Shown here: in pieces, positions 1 to 11,400 of the stretch
How the letters are laid out: every line of letters starts with the position of its first letter
How positions within the stretch are numbered: the first letter of the stretch is position 1
Assembly: GCF_007954355.1 (NCBI RefSeq)
Contig: NZ_VOLR01000016.1
Location: 52,897 to 116,896 of the forward strand
Source: Colwellia hornerae
Lineage (GTDB): Bacteria > Pseudomonadota > Gammaproteobacteria > Enterobacterales > Alteromonadaceae
DNA: 64,000 bases
Direction: 5' to 3'
Program-made: the position numbers and the translations under genes
Notes under the pieces: generated by a model
Database searches by the model: none
What the model was told of the DNA's origin: nothing
The model's input: only the letters and a program-made list of their open reading frames with translations

Positions 1-220
1 GTGCTGGCATCGTAGAAACTGCCCGTGAAGGAACAACAGTAGAAATGGCGTGTTTATAAACCATTTGGCTTACTGTATTTTTAAGTAAGATAACAAATTG
101 ATCAAATGACTCTACTTGTCCTTGTAGTTTAATGCCATTAACTAAATATATTGCTACCGGAATGCGATCACGTCGTAAAGCATTCAAAAATGGGTCTTGT
201 AAAGATTGCCCCTTTGCCAT
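1..220 (-). CDS. hfq: RNA chaperone Hfq (partial, 3' end outside window)
   Basis: The reverse strand from the ATG at 218-220 encodes [19 protein letters not shown], the hallmark N-terminus of Hfq. The Sm1 region ([23 protein letters not shown]) and the Sm2 signature [12 protein letters not shown] follow. Hfq forms a hexameric ring that pairs small RNAs with mRNAs. The C-terminal tail lies beyond base 1. It is the downstream gene of the miaA-hfq pair, about 100 bases after miaA stops, as in most gammaproteobacteria. Start choice and identity are secure; only the tail is unseen. Confidence 0.96.
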   Translation of the reverse strand, partial: MAKGQSLQDPFLNALRRDRIPVAIYLVNGIKLQGQVESFDQFVILLKNTVSQMVYKHAISTVVPSRAVSTMPA

Positions 221-322
221 TATTTGGCCCCTTTTTTGTTATTTTTGATAAATGTATGTAAGAGTTTTTTCTCTAGAAAACTAGTTACTTACTATGCAAC
301 TGTTTTTATTATACATCAAGGT

Positions 323-1303
323 TTAAAGTTTGCTTACAGAAGACATAATTAGTTTCAAATTATTTTCATCTTCCATATGCAACCATTGTAAATCTGGCCA
401 ATTTCTCAACCAAGTTAACTGTCTTTTAGCTAGCTGTCGCGTCGCACAAATGCCTTTGAAGACCATTTCATCATGGTCGACTTCATCATTTAAATATTCC
501 CACATCTGTCGATAACCAACACAACGGATCGCGGGTAAGTTTTCATGCAAATCGTCACGTTGCTTTAACTTAACAACTTCTGCTTCAAAATTTTGTTCAA
601 TCATCTGTTCAAACCTAAGCGCAATACGAGCATGTAAATCTTTGCGTTCTTTGGGTGAGATAGCAAATTGTAAAACATCACCGCTAAGTCGTTCACCTTT
701 AACTTTCGTTAAATCGGTCATGCTTTTGCCTGTTAGACGATAAACCTCTAATGCCCGCATCAATCGTTGCGGATCATTTTTGTGAATACGCTCGGCAGAA
801 ACAGGGTCTACACTAGCAAGTTGCTGATGAATATTTTCCCAGCCAAATTCTTTAGCTTCAGCTTCAATACCTTGACGAATTTTAACATCGGCCGCCGGCA
901 GAGGTGAAATACCATCAATCAGGCTTTTAAAATACATCATAGTACCGCCAACCAATAAAGGTATGCGGTTATTTGCCCGAATTTTCTCAATTTCTAATAA
1001 TGCATCACGACAAAAATCAGCAGCTGAGTAACTTTCACTAGCATCAATCAAATTAATTAATCGATGTGGATATTTGACTAATTCGTCTGCTGTTGGTTTT
1101 GCAGTGCCAATATCCATATCCCGATAAACAAGCGCAGAATCAACGCTGATAATATCGCATGGCAAGGCATCATGTAATGCCATTGCTAACGCTGTTTTAC
1201 CCGATGCAGTAGGCCCCATCAAACAAATGACTGGCGGTAATTTACGGGTTTTACTGTCAATATTGTTTATTGGTAAAGCGTCGGGCATCAATTTAAGTAG
1301 CAT
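323..1303 (-). CDS. miaA: tRNA dimethylallyltransferase MiaA
   Basis: This 326-aa protein transfers a dimethylallyl group to N6 of A37 in tRNAs reading UNN codons. The P-loop GPTASGKT is at residues 30-37, followed by the [20 protein letters not shown] segment, which matches the substrate-binding region of the family, and [13 protein letters not shown]. The length is slightly above the E. coli protein (316 aa) because of a short N-terminal extension; Met6 is an alternative start. The start lies inside the end of mutL (11-base overlap), which suggests translational coupling in the mutL-miaA-hfq operon. Confidence 0.97.
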   Translation of the reverse strand: MLLKLMPDALPINNIDSKTRKLPPVICLMGPTASGKTALAMALHDALPCDIISVDSALVYRDMDIGTAKPTADELVKYPHRLINLIDASESYSAADFCRDALLEIEKIRANNRIPLLVGGTMMYFKSLIDGISPLPAADVKIRQGIEAEAKEFGWENIHQQLASVDPVSAERIHKNDPQRLMRALEVYRLTGKSMTDLTKVKGERLSGDVLQFAISPKERKDLHARIALRFEQMIEQNFEAEVVKLKQRDDLHENLPAIRCVGYRQMWEYLNDEVDHDEMVFKGICATRQLAKRQLTWLRNWPDLQWLHMEDENNLKLIMSSVSKL

Positions 1304-3200
1304 TCGTTAACGTTGTTATTGATGATGTGAGGTCTATCAATACCGAATTCAAGCGTAGTTGCTGTTCAAAGGTTGAATTTAATTGTTGTTGACTCAAGCG
1401 GAGTAGGTTTTTAGCCTGTTGGTTATCATAAGAATCAGCAGATAATAAACTTGCAAAGGCTTGTTGCCAATCACTATTTGTTAATTCCTGCCCATCTTTT
1501 AAACACAAAAGCGTTAAGAGGTTATTGACACTCAAATTTACATCTTTATTTCTTAACAAGGCGGGGAACTCGCGCACTTGTATACTGTTCTTTGTTAAGA
1601 CCGTGGCGACAATACCCATTTTTTTCAATGCATCAGTCTGCGCTTCAACAAAAGCAACTTGTGCTTGCGTTAACGAGATCTTAATCGGCAATAGTAACGG
1701 CTGACTAACAAAGTTATGTTGCCATCTATTTTTTACTTCGAGGAATTTAACCGCTTGTTCTATTTTATTTAATGCTAATAAACGCAGTTCATTGTGCAAG
1801 GTTATTACCGCATATTTTTCATCTATAACGTTGGCCAGCACCAAACTCTCGTTCTCATCAGCCTGATGTATTGAGACAGCGGCACTTTCTACATGCAAAG
1901 TTTCGCCAGACAAAGGCGTCATCAAGGTTTGATAAGCTTGCGCAGCATTTCTGCTCACTTGATTATTACTGTGCGTATAAGATGAATGATTGTTTTGACT
2001 ACTTTGTTTGCTACCTTGATAGGGTTCGCTTTGCACATCGCTAACTTTAGTCAATGGTTTAATATAATCACGCGTTGCTTGATGCGGATTTTCAGGCGAT
2101 TCAAGCTGATTGTCTTGTTTATAATTTACCGCACTGCTTTCAGGTTGAAGTGGTAAAGTAGCCGATGGCTGATTTTCTAATTCAGGTAACAAGCCAAGGT
2201 TAGCATTTTCACTTAACGCGTTATGACAAACCGAATAAATGAAATCATGAATATAGCGCCCTTGATGAAAACGCACTTCATGTTTTGCCGGGTGAACATT
2301 AACATCAACTTCACGGACATCAAGCACCAGAAACAGTACAAAAGCCGGGTAAGTATCTGCTGGCAACAAATTACTATAAGCTTGACGAATAGCATGATTA
2401 ATTAACTTATCTCGCATCATACGACCATTAACGTAACTGAAAGATAAGTCATTTTGATTACGGGCAAAGCTCGGTAGCCCAACCCAACCTGATAATTGTA
2501 AGTCGCCATGCTGGCAGTCAATTTCCAGTGAATGTTCAATAAACTTTTGACCACAAATTTGCGCTACCCGTTTTGCATATAAGCTTTTATTATTGACTGA
2601 TTTAAAATGCTTAATCACTTTCTGGTTATGCGACAAAATAAAACTAACATCAAAGCGCGCCAAAGCGATACGCTTAATGACCTCTTCAATATGAGTGAAC
2701 TCTGTTTTCTCGGTGCGCAGGAATTTTCGTCTCGCGGGGGTATTAAAAAACAAGTCAACAACATCAATGGTTGTGCCATTAGGATGTGCAGCAGGTTGTA
2801 ATGCTACCGCCATATCTCGCCCTTCGGCAATAGCTTGCCAGGCTGATTCTTGCTCAGCAGGTTTTGACGTTAATGTTAAGCGAGCAACCGAACTGATACT
2901 TGCCAGTGCTTCACCACGAAATCCTAGACTACAAATACCTTCTAAGTCATTGAGGTCTTTAATTTTACTGGTCGCATGACGACTTAACGCTAACGTTAGT
3001 TCATCTTTAACAATACCCGAGCCATTATCACTAATACGGATACGTTTAGCGCCACCTTTTTCAATATCTATTTTAATAGTGGTTGCGCCAGCATCTAAGC
3101 TATTTTCAACTAACTCTTTCACTACTGATGATGGGCGTTCTACTACTTCACCGGCAGCGATTTGGTTGGCAAGGCGGGCCGGAAGGATTTCTATGGTCAT
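1293..3200 (-). CDS. mutL: DNA mismatch repair protein MutL
   Basis: This 635-aa MutL couples mismatch recognition by MutS to strand nicking. The N-terminal GHKL ATPase is clear: [13 protein letters not shown], then [12 protein letters not shown] (catalytic Glu32, Mg-binding Asn33), the ISDNGSGI motif and GFRGEAL. A Gln/Ser/Asn-rich linker spans about residues 345-430 and the C-terminal dimerisation domain follows. I see no DQHAxxER-type endonuclease motif in the C-terminus, as expected for a MutH-type gammaproteobacterium. It sits between amiB and miaA with 31 bases to amiB. Confidence 0.97.
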   Translation of the reverse strand: MTIEILPARLANQIAAGEVVERPSSVVKELVENSLDAGATTIKIDIEKGGAKRIRISDNGSGIVKDELTLALSRHATSKIKDLNDLEGICSLGFRGEALASISSVARLTLTSKPAEQESAWQAIAEGRDMAVALQPAAHPNGTTIDVVDLFFNTPARRKFLRTEKTEFTHIEEVIKRIALARFDVSFILSHNQKVIKHFKSVNNKSLYAKRVAQICGQKFIEHSLEIDCQHGDLQLSGWVGLPSFARNQNDLSFSYVNGRMMRDKLINHAIRQAYSNLLPADTYPAFVLFLVLDVREVDVNVHPAKHEVRFHQGRYIHDFIYSVCHNALSENANLGLLPELENQPSATLPLQPESSAVNYKQDNQLESPENPHQATRDYIKPLTKVSDVQSEPYQGSKQSSQNNHSSYTHSNNQVSRNAAQAYQTLMTPLSGETLHVESAAVSIHQADENESLVLANVIDEKYAVITLHNELRLLALNKIEQAVKFLEVKNRWQHNFVSQPLLLPIKISLTQAQVAFVEAQTDALKKMGIVATVLTKNSIQVREFPALLRNKDVNLSVNNLLTLLCLKDGQELTNSDWQQAFASLLSADSYDNQQAKNLLRLSQQQLNSTFEQQLRLNSVLIDLTSSITTLTNAT

Positions 3201-3231
3201 AAATTTTGATCTATTAACTATTTATAATAAA

Positions 3232-4536
3232 TTAATCGGCGCGAGGTATGGTTAATGTTTGACCTATACGAACGATATTTGAGGTTAAATTGTTTGCCAT
3301 TTTTAATTGTCGTATTGAAACACTATAGCGCTGTGCGACCACAGACAAAGATTCACCACGAGTAATTTTATGCTGTCGTGTTTCAATAGAGGCATAATAA
3401 CTGCCCATCGGCGGTTGAATCATAAAATGATCTTTAATACCTTTAAAAATACCTTTAGCGAGCTTGCGCTGATGAGCACTAGAGTTTAAATTCTGCTCTT
3501 CTCTATGGTTAGAAATAAACCCTGTTTCTACCAAAATAGAGGGAATATCTGAAGACTTTAACACACCAAAATTACCATGTTGTGGCACTTTTTTGTGCAT
3601 TTTAGTAATTTTTTTCAGTTGTTTAAGTACACTACTCGCCATACTAATGCTAACACCCTGCGAATGCTCTTTATTCATGTCTGCTAAGGTTTTTGCCAAA
3701 TTGTCATCGCGGGTATTTTTGATAACACCGCCGCCACCGCCTAAGAGCTCGGAGTTGTTCGAGCGGTTACGTAGCCATTTCGCCATTTCTGATTCAACCC
3801 GTTTATGCGAGACAATCCAAACTGAGGCACCGTTAGGTTGTGGTGTTCTAAAGGCATCAGCATGAATTGACACTAAAAAATCAACTTGGTTTTTTCTAGC
3901 TATTTCGCTACGTCGACCGACCGAGACATAATAGTCCCCATCGCGCACCATGACCGCTTTCATGCCTTTTTCATTATTAATATAAGTAGCAAGTTTTTTA
4001 GCAATCGCTAACGTGACACGTTTTTCATAGCTGCCTTTACCGCCTATAGAACCAGGGTCCTCACCACCGTGACCAGCGTCAATGGCAATAAGAATATCTC
4101 GATGATCATTTTTTGGGGTATGGTCACCTTGGCTGATTTTTTCTTCATCGAATAAGTCTATCACTAAACGATCACCATATTGCCCTGCTGGTGCAAGCGG
4201 AAAAACAGCCAAAGAATAATTATCTGCTAATTCTAATACTAAGCGTGTTGTTCCTTTCACACGGGACTTACTGGTGCGGATCAGTTTTATGCGTTTATCC
4301 TTTTTAAGGATATTCTTAAAGGAGACATGATTCTTACTGTTATTAAAATCAATCACTAAACGCTGAGGATTCTTTAAACTGAAATACTTATAATCAGGCT
4401 GTTCACTGAGGTCAAAAACAATACGGGTATTTTCCGGGGCTGGCCAGACACGAACACCATCGATGCTATTACCCTGCGCTTCAAAGAAAACACTAGCGAT
4501 TAATAACACCGCTAATAATAACCATCGAATATTCAT
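3232..4536 (-). CDS. amiB: N-acetylmuramoyl-L-alanine amidase AmiB (AMIN, Amidase_3, LysM)
   Basis: This periplasmic septal-peptidoglycan amidase has 434 aa. A signal peptide covers about residues 1-22. An AMIN targeting domain follows (about 27-130), then the Amidase_3 catalytic domain with zinc ligands His156 (DAGHGGEDPG) and Glu171, a later His in VSIHADAF, and the catalytic Glu in ILVETGFISN. The C-terminus carries a LysM repeat (HKITRGESLSVVAQRYSV...IGQTLTIP), as in AmiB-type proteins encoded beside mutL. Its likely activator EnvC is encoded in this window at 27,968. The stop is followed closely by mutL. Confidence 0.95.
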   Translation of the reverse strand: MNIRWLLLAVLLIASVFFEAQGNSIDGVRVWPAPENTRIVFDLSEQPDYKYFSLKNPQRLVIDFNNSKNHVSFKNILKKDKRIKLIRTSKSRVKGTTRLVLELADNYSLAVFPLAPAGQYGDRLVIDLFDEEKISQGDHTPKNDHRDILIAIDAGHGGEDPGSIGGKGSYEKRVTLAIAKKLATYINNEKGMKAVMVRDGDYYVSVGRRSEIARKNQVDFLVSIHADAFRTPQPNGASVWIVSHKRVESEMAKWLRNRSNNSELLGGGGGVIKNTRDDNLAKTLADMNKEHSQGVSISMASSVLKQLKKITKMHKKVPQHGNFGVLKSSDIPSILVETGFISNHREEQNLNSSAHQRKLAKGIFKGIKDHFMIQPPMGSYYASIETRQHKITRGESLSVVAQRYSVSIRQLKMANNLTSNIVRIGQTLTIPRAD

Positions 4537-4574
4537 TTACTGCTGCCCCTTCCTTTCGCGTCTATTAAAGCACA

Positions 4575-5057
4575 TTAACTAAGCGCATTTATTACGAGCT
4601 CACCCAAAGCGGTTTTTGCTTGTATATTGATGGTTCTTTGTTCGTCACTATACGCTAAGTCGATACGCAAATCAGGTGCCTTGATCATACCTAGTCCCTT
4701 TTCTGGCCACTCGATAAAGCAACAACAGTTATCTGCAAAATAATCTCGAATGCCCATATACTCCAATTCTTCAGGATCTGACAAACGATATAAATCAAAA
4801 TGATAGACTAACCAGTCATGCAATTCGTAAGGTTCAACTAAGGTATAGGTTGGACTTTTTACATGGCCAATATGCCCCATACCTTGCACAAAACCTCGAG
4901 TTAAGGTGGTTTTTCCCGCACCTAAGTCACCGTATAAATAAACAACAATGCCCTGTTTAAGTTGTGTTTTTACTATATCAGCCAGTTTTTTACCCATGGC
5001 GATAGTGGCAGATTCATCGGCTAATAAGCCCTGTTTGTTGCTCAGTATTTCTTTCAT
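4575..5057 (-). CDS. tsaE: tRNA threonylcarbamoyladenosine biosynthesis ATPase TsaE
   Basis: TsaE is the P-loop ATPase that works with TsaB and TsaD to make t6A37 in tRNA. The Walker A motif GDLGAGKTT, the switch segment VKSPTYTLVEPY and HFDLYRL are all present, and the C-terminal FIEWPEKG segment is typical. I start it at the ATG at 5055-5057 (160 aa), which matches the usual family length. An in-frame ATG at 5123 would add 22 residues with no family resemblance. Neither start has a strong ribosome site. The gene nnrE, often fused to this cluster, is not between tsaE and queG here. Confidence 0.94.
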   Translation of the reverse strand: MKEILSNKQGLLADESATIAMGKKLADIVKTQLKQGIVVYLYGDLGAGKTTLTRGFVQGMGHIGHVKSPTYTLVEPYELHDWLVYHFDLYRLSDPEELEYMGIRDYFADNCCCFIEWPEKGLGMIKAPDLRIDLAYSDEQRTINIQAKTALGELVINALS

Positions 5058-5360
5058 TGATTTTATTCTAAAGTTTCTTATTAATAAATTGGCGGTAACG
5101 GACAATAAGTCATTTGCTAGCATAGCAATTTTACCGGGCTTTTGTGCAACAAAATTATCCGTAATTAACAGTGTCCATTAAACACTAGCGGCTGTTTACT
5201 TTTAACGTGATAAACTTTACTCATCAAGTAACTTTCAATAACAGAATTTAAGCGACTTACTTCGCGCAAAAAGCGCTTTGTGATAAACTGATGAACAACC
5301 GTTTTTCTTTACTATTTTTATCTGGCCTGTGCCTGATCTGCCTGCGACAACGATGTAACT

Positions 5361-6521
5361 ATGACAACTTCACCAATCGATTATCAAGCATTAGCCGAAA
5401 ACATTAAGCGTTGGGGTCTAGCATTAGGCTTTTCTCAAGTTGGCTTTAGCGATATTGATTTATCGAGTCATGAAGACGCGTTAACGCAGTGGTTAGAAAA
5501 TAATTATCACGGCGAAATGGATTACATGCACAAGCATGGTTTAATGCGAGCACGTGCCCAAGAGCTTGTTGAAGGAACAACGCGAGTGATCAGCGTACGC
5601 ATGGATTATTTACCCCCCGAAGCAAAATTTGCCCGTACCCTCAAAAAGAAAGATCATGCCTATATCAGCCGCTATGCCTTGGGCCGTGACTATCATAAAT
5701 TAATGCGTAAACGTCTTAAACAATTGGGTGATAAAATTAGCGAGTACTGTGAAAGCTTTAACTTTCGCCCATTTGTTGACTCCGCGCCTATTTTAGAACG
5801 CCCTTTGGCCGAAAAGGCTGGTTTAGGTTGGGTCGGTAAACATTCGCTATTAATTAACAAAAGTGCCGGTTCATGGTTTTTTCTGGGTGAGCTATTGGTT
5901 GATATTCCGTTACCGACCTCGGAGAAAACAGCCAATGAATGCGGCAGTTGTGTCTCTTGTATTAAAATTTGCCCAACCCAAGCGATAGTAGCACCCTATG
6001 TCGTAGATGCTCGTCGTTGCATATCCTATTTAACCATTGAATTACGTGACGCCATTCCAGAAGAGTTTAGGCCGTTAATTGGTAATAGAATTTATGGCTG
6101 TGATGATTGCCAGTTAATTTGCCCATGGAATAAATTTGCTAACATCAGTCACGAAGGCGACTTCTCCCCTCGTCAGAATCTTGATAACGTTGAATTATTA
6201 ACGGTATTTAGCTGGGATGAAGCGACTTTTCTCAGTAAAACAGCAGGTTCTCCAATTCGCCGTATTGGTTTTAATAGCTGGCAACGTAATATTTCCGTTG
6301 CAATAGGTAATGCGCCTTATAGTGCAGAAAATATTGACGCGTTAAATGATAAGCTCACGACCGCAGAGCCTATGGTTGCTGAGCATATTCATTGGGCATT
6401 ACATCAACAAGACAATAAGCGAATCGCTGCAGAGCAGCATAGTGACTTCCCAATAAAAAACCAACGTTTAACCGAGCGCTTAATTCGCAGTGTTGAAAAA
6501 GGCTTACCCCGAGACGCTTAA
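5361..6521 (+). CDS. queG: epoxyqueuosine reductase QueG
   Basis: QueG is a cobalamin-dependent iron-sulfur enzyme that reduces epoxyqueuosine to queuosine in tRNA. The 386-aa protein has the N-terminal cobalamin-binding part (RVISVRMDYLPP, YALGRDYHKLMR, DSAPILERPLAEKAGLGWVGKHS). Two 4Fe-4S motifs follow, CGSCVSCIKICPTQAI and CDDCQLICPW. It is transcribed away from tsaE across a 300-base divergent region, the common gammaproteobacterial arrangement. It ends 4 bases before the converging receiver/TPR gene. Confidence 0.96.
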   Translation: MTTSPIDYQALAENIKRWGLALGFSQVGFSDIDLSSHEDALTQWLENNYHGEMDYMHKHGLMRARAQELVEGTTRVISVRMDYLPPEAKFARTLKKKDHAYISRYALGRDYHKLMRKRLKQLGDKISEYCESFNFRPFVDSAPILERPLAEKAGLGWVGKHSLLINKSAGSWFFLGELLVDIPLPTSEKTANECGSCVSCIKICPTQAIVAPYVVDARRCISYLTIELRDAIPEEFRPLIGNRIYGCDDCQLICPWNKFANISHEGDFSPRQNLDNVELLTVFSWDEATFLSKTAGSPIRRIGFNSWQRNISVAIGNAPYSAENIDALNDKLTTAEPMVAEHIHWALHQQDNKRIAAEQHSDFPIKNQRLTERLIRSVEKGLPRDA

Positions 6522-6525
6522 TTAG

Positions 6526-8163
6526 CTAAGCTTGCTGCCACTTTATTTTCAGCTGTTCAATAGCCTCTAGACCAGCATCCTTAACTTTTGCAGACAAGAG
6601 CACAACAAGGGCTTCATCGCCAAATTTCTGATGATTTTCATCAAACTCATTACTTTCCTTAATCACGATCAATATTTTTAACAAACGCATGGTTAATTTA
6701 ATATTATGTGGTGTTAATCGAAGGGCTTGCTGAATAGCTTTAAGTGCGGGTTGCAAACGATTTTTTTCGAAATGTTCAATCGCCATATCGTTTAGTTGTT
6801 TCGGTGAAAAATTAATTTCAGCACGCTCAATACTTTCTTGTTCAATATATTTATTAATAACTTGGCTCGTTAACGAGTCACCTAAAACTTGATTACTAAT
6901 AATATCTAACATTTTCACCGCTTCTTCGCGCATACCCAATTCGTGAAAAACTTTCACTTTATCCAAGTTGTCTTCAATTTGTGGTGATGCGATAAAATTC
7001 ACATGATTTTCAATAAGTTTAGTAGCCTTGCCTTTCTGTTCACGAACGATATATAGCCGTGCTTTTATCACTAACAACTGCTGTTTAAACTCATTTGCAT
7101 CGCTATAATCATTTTGAAGTTGTTTAATATATTTATCAGTTTGCTGCAAAACTTTAAATGAACGCTCGTCGGTAATAGCCGCCGCTAAGTCAATGCCAGA
7201 GCGAATAACATTTAAAAGCAATTCAGGTGAATCATGAATAGAGTTTTTTGCTTGCTGGGCGATATTACGTGTCGCGATATATTGTCCTTCGTGGTCATGA
7301 TTAAGCCGTGCTAAATCCCATGACTTTTTATTACGTTCAATATTGCGTGGCGACAACGCTGTTGCTTTTTTTATCTCATCGTAAGCTCTTTCATATTGCT
7401 CGTGCTCAATATAATATTGCGCCAGCATGTCATGAGCACCAAACCGGGTAGCAGGCTTGTTGATCAGTTTTTCAATCAATTCATTAATCTCGTTAATACG
7501 CCCCTGCTTTAGCAAAGACTTTACATAGCCTAAATAGACCCAAGCGTAGGTATACGTTTTCAGTAAGCTTTTAAAAAAAGATTCTGCTGTTTCAAATTCA
7601 AAAAGGCTTAAGTAAGCTTCCCCTTTCATCCGCAAAATATTGGGATGATACTTATGCAAACTTTCATTCAATAAATGACGGTCAGCAAAATATATAACTT
7701 TTGAAAAACTCTTAGTGTCAGTCGCTCGATACATATTGAATAATTGTTTTTTTGTTTGTAACGTGTGTATCAAACGTTGTTGTACTGTTTTAGGGGCGAG
7801 TGGTTTCACCCAAAAGTCATCAGGCTGTAATTCGACTATCGAGTTAACCAGAGATTCATTCGTTTCAGTACTGAGAAAGATCAGTACCGTGGTTTTATTA
7901 ACATGACCTCTGAACTTTAATTCTTCGAGTAAATGAAAGCCGTCTTTATCACTATTGACATTAAATGAGCAAATAATTATATGAAAGCGCGTTGTTTCAC
8001 ATAATCTTATGCCGTAATAAGCACTCTCTGCACATTTTACGTGATTAATGCCAAGATCATATAATCCCCTTTTCAAGGTGTCATGAACTAAGCGGTTATC
8101 GTCTATTATCAACACGGTAAGTTGTGAAAAGTCGTCTAATTCACTTTGTTCAGTAATTTCCAT
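6526..8163 (-). CDS. receiver-like/TPR protein lacking the phosphoacceptor Asp
   Basis: This is a 545-aa soluble protein. Residues about 14-135 have a CheY-like receiver fold: the acidic pair Asp21-Asp22 (VLIIDDNRLV), the Thr in FLSTETN (about 99) and Lys120 (DDFWVKPL) are kept. At the end of the third strand, where the phosphoacceptor Asp belongs (pattern I-I-C-D-Y-N in relatives), the sequence reads IIICSFNVNSDKDG with Ser66. The rest (about 145-545) is helical, with TPR-like repeats such as GAHDMLAQYYIEHEQYERAYDEI and ALKAIQQALRLTPHNI. It is the third gene of an apparent operon with the DUF1289 gene (adjacent, no gap) and the kinase-like gene. Its function is unknown; the neighbours suggest a signalling scaffold rather than a phospho-switch. 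Confidence 0.8.
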   Translation of the reverse strand: MEITEQSELDDFSQLTVLIIDDNRLVHDTLKRGLYDLGINHVKCAESAYYGIRLCETTRFHIIICSFNVNSDKDGFHLLEELKFRGHVNKTTVLIFLSTETNESLVNSIVELQPDDFWVKPLAPKTVQQRLIHTLQTKKQLFNMYRATDTKSFSKVIYFADRHLLNESLHKYHPNILRMKGEAYLSLFEFETAESFFKSLLKTYTYAWVYLGYVKSLLKQGRINEINELIEKLINKPATRFGAHDMLAQYYIEHEQYERAYDEIKKATALSPRNIERNKKSWDLARLNHDHEGQYIATRNIAQQAKNSIHDSPELLLNVIRSGIDLAAAITDERSFKVLQQTDKYIKQLQNDYSDANEFKQQLLVIKARLYIVREQKGKATKLIENHVNFIASPQIEDNLDKVKVFHELGMREEAVKMLDIISNQVLGDSLTSQVINKYIEQESIERAEINFSPKQLNDMAIEHFEKNRLQPALKAIQQALRLTPHNIKLTMRLLKILIVIKESNEFDENHQKFGDEALVVLLSAKVKDAGLEAIEQLKIKWQQA

Positions 8164-8379
8164 TTAACTTTTACCTTGACTGTGCTTTTCTTGAACGGCT
8201 ATTCGGCGTTGTCGACAATTCTTAATCACCGTCACTTTTTCATTATTTTTATAGCTTGTCCACGCCAAAATCTCATCAATATGGCGGAAACAGCCAAGGC
8301 AAACATCATCGCCATTTAAGCAACAGTTTCGAATACAAGGGCTAGCAACATCGATATTTTTTTCAGTGTTAAAACTCAT
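8164..8379 (-). CDS. DUF1289 family protein
   Basis: This 71-aa protein has the Cys-rich DUF1289 signature SPCIRNCCLNGDDVCLGCFR followed by a Trp (ILAWTSY) and a basic C-terminus (NCRQRRIAVQ). The spaced cysteines suggest metal or iron-sulfur binding, which is not shown here. Members are small proteins of unknown role, common in proteobacteria. The gene is 24 bases downstream of the kinase-like gene and abuts the receiver/TPR gene (stop at 8164, next start at 8163), so the three are probably co-transcribed. Confidence 0.85.
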   Translation of the reverse strand: MSFNTEKNIDVASPCIRNCCLNGDDVCLGCFRHIDEILAWTSYKNNEKVTVIKNCRQRRIAVQEKHSQGKS

Positions 8380-8403
8380 TTATCTAGGATCCGGTAACTC
8401 ATT

Positions 8404-11400
8404 TCATATTGCCTCAGCAAACTCATTTAGCCGTTGTTGCTGTTCGCTTAATTGACTGAATAACGCCATAACTTGTAGATGTTCAATGGTCGTATTTGGC
8501 TTAAGCTCAAACAATAATTGTTGGCTAATATCAATAAAATTTTCAGCGGCTAATATTTTACTGGGTTTAAATAAGCTATTCGTTAAACTAATCGCTAATG
8601 GGTAATTATGCACCGCTAGTGCCGTCGATAATTTTTTCATCGCGTCATCAATATCAGCAAGGTAGTCATCAAGCATTAACATTGCCAATTCTGCAGAGCC
8701 CTGATTTTTTGCATAGTGTTCGAGATTAAAAGGCTCAGTTATATCTTTTTTCGCGGCGGGTGTTAAGTCTAACGTCGATAATACTTTATCAAGCTTTTCA
8801 GTTGTGTTTAGCAGTTCAGCATCAATATTATTATACGCTTTAGTCTGATTACTTTGTGCTTTTACTTTATTAATAGCAACCACTTTAGTGGGTTTTGCTT
8901 TTAACCAAGGCTGTAAAAGTATCACTAAAGCATCAATGTCATGCAAGGCGGGTATAATTGAAACACGCCATTTTTCTGCCAACCTTGGTGTGTCATCATT
9001 GGAGAAAGTGCTTTTATTAAAAGTAAAAATATCACGGCGTACCCCTTTGCCTGCTGACATTTGAATAAAAGGAGATTGTTCAAATTCGGTAAATAACAAC
9101 AAATATCTTCCTGAGCTCCAAAGTTTAGTCATAGCTTTAGGCTGACAGACAACTTTTACCTGTAGTCCTAACCATCGTAAGATACGCAGTAAGGTTAAAT
9201 GTCTGCTTGGGTTTTCTACCGCAAAGAGCACTTCAACTTGACTGACTAAATACTGATGTTTATTAAACATACTGGAACTAAGTTGACTATTGGTCGTTTT
9301 TTCTGTCGTTATAAAATCGGCTAAGCTTTGCTGTAACGCTATTATTTGTAGTGGGTTTTCTGTTTGTTCGAACAAGCCATGTCGCGCTAAATGCGAGTTA
9401 AAATATGGCTGCATAACAAACAGTTTTGGCTGAATATCTTTCGCTAAACTTGATATATGTTGCTGTATTTTTTCAAGCGATTTTAGATAAAAATCGCTGC
9501 CTAAGATAACAATATCAATTCTTTCATCGGTTAGCTGTGCCGTACTCAGTTGTTTAATCATCAGCTCAGGGTTGGCTAAGGTAGCGATTATGCCATTAGC
9601 TGAAGTAACGGCTTTTTCTGTGATATTACAAATATTGTTATCACTAGATAACAACAATATATTGGTTTGCTTTAAATCAATTCTTTTTACAGATATATCT
9701 TGTGCTGCATCAGCAAAGCCAATGGGTAAAGTAAAGGAGAACTGGTAACCCTTTTCTTGTAATTGCACATTTTTATCGGTGACATTAAGGGAATCAAGCA
9801 GTAAGCTTAGGTAATCAAGCGTATCGTTTGCATGTATTTTTGCTGACTCAGCACAGTCAATCAATAACAAACGTTCGACCTCTTCGGGTAGTTTCGCTAT
9901 TGCTTTTTTGCTGGTCACAGAAAAATCAAAACGCACAATTTGCTGCCCTTCATTTTTATCAATAACACCGACACCAATGTGCAAATTAGCTTTAAATAAA
10001 TCAACGAGCAATAATCGGCATATACCATTTAACAGTCGATGAAATAAACGTACATCGACTTTTGCGGCAGTTAACAATTGCGGGTCTTGTTGATAATAAA
10101 TTTTATTACGCTGCAAATGAGCATCGGCAATGATATTGAGTAATGCCGCGTCTATTTCATTGTGCAAAGCAACATCACTGAGTGTCATCGGTTTCACCGC
10201 AGACAAAAACTCACTACGCATTTTATGTTGTCGACACCAATCAAAAATACGCGTCAGTTGTCGATAAACTTGTACCGAGGTAACGCCAGCACCGATAGAC
10301 AAACTTTGGCTTTGCAGCATACTGCGCACCACCATATTTGTTAACTTGTTGTTGTTTTCGCTCGCTTGTAATTGTCGCTGTAAAGCCTGCTCATTATCGG
10401 TCAATGCTAGTTGCTGTAGAGAATTTTTTAATTTTTTAATTTCTTCATTCTGTTGTTCTACATTGCCATTAGTGATTTGCTGCTCGGCAAGCTGTTGCTG
10501 ATATTCTTGCTCACTGTGCTCAGGATTAATCATTGTTTCAAGCGCTGTTTTAAGCTGCTCGGCAATTTCTCTATTTTCCCTTGAATTTAAAAATTCAGGG
10601 CGGAGTTTTTCATCACTATTTTTCGCGCTGCTTTCAATAAACTGTCTAAATAAGTGCACACTTTCTTGACCATATTCTTTTATTTTTCTTTTGGTTTTAA
10701 CTATCATCGCCAGCAAGAGTAAAAATAACAATAAAATAAAAGCAAGCAGCGCTAATTGTAAATTTTGATTGTTAACACTAACGTTTTGTTTTGCTAAAAA
10801 GTCCTTTATGTTAGCAGGCACCCAAGCAATTAATAATAATTTTTTATCTGCAGATAAGGACTCCAGCGGTATAGATTCAAGCACTAACTGCTGTAATTTT
10901 TGTTGTTGTTGCTCAATAAATTCAACATATAAACGAGACAAACGTAAATGACTACGCCACTTGGCTACTGCATTTTGTTGTGAAAATAATAACTGCTCTA
11001 AAGTATTAAGTTGTAATGTTAATAAAGAGCCTTGTTGGCTAACCGTACTTTCTTCGGGAAGAAAAGTGGTTAAGACTTGCTTTAGTTCCGTACTAACATC
11101 GTCAAAATCTATAATAGAAGACTGTAAATTTAATTGTTGAAAGGCTAATAAGGCACGGATAATGGTCTGTTGTAATTGTTGTAAGCTACTCAACTCAGTT
11201 ATTTGTCTTACATAAGCTTTAGCGCGGGTTGCGGTCACTTTATCGGTGTATTTATCTGAATTTATTTGTTCTAACAAGAGATTTTTTTGTCGCTGTTTTT
11301 CTTTAATTTCAACCGTTAATTGATCATTAATTAACTGTAATTGAATGAGGGTACTTTGCTTGAGTTGAGTGTTTCTATGATGATTTTCACTGAGTTTATC

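Noticed and set aside
5058..5123. Longer N-terminus for TsaE
   Set aside because: The extra 22 residues show no family resemblance and the usual length is reached from the ATG at 5,057.
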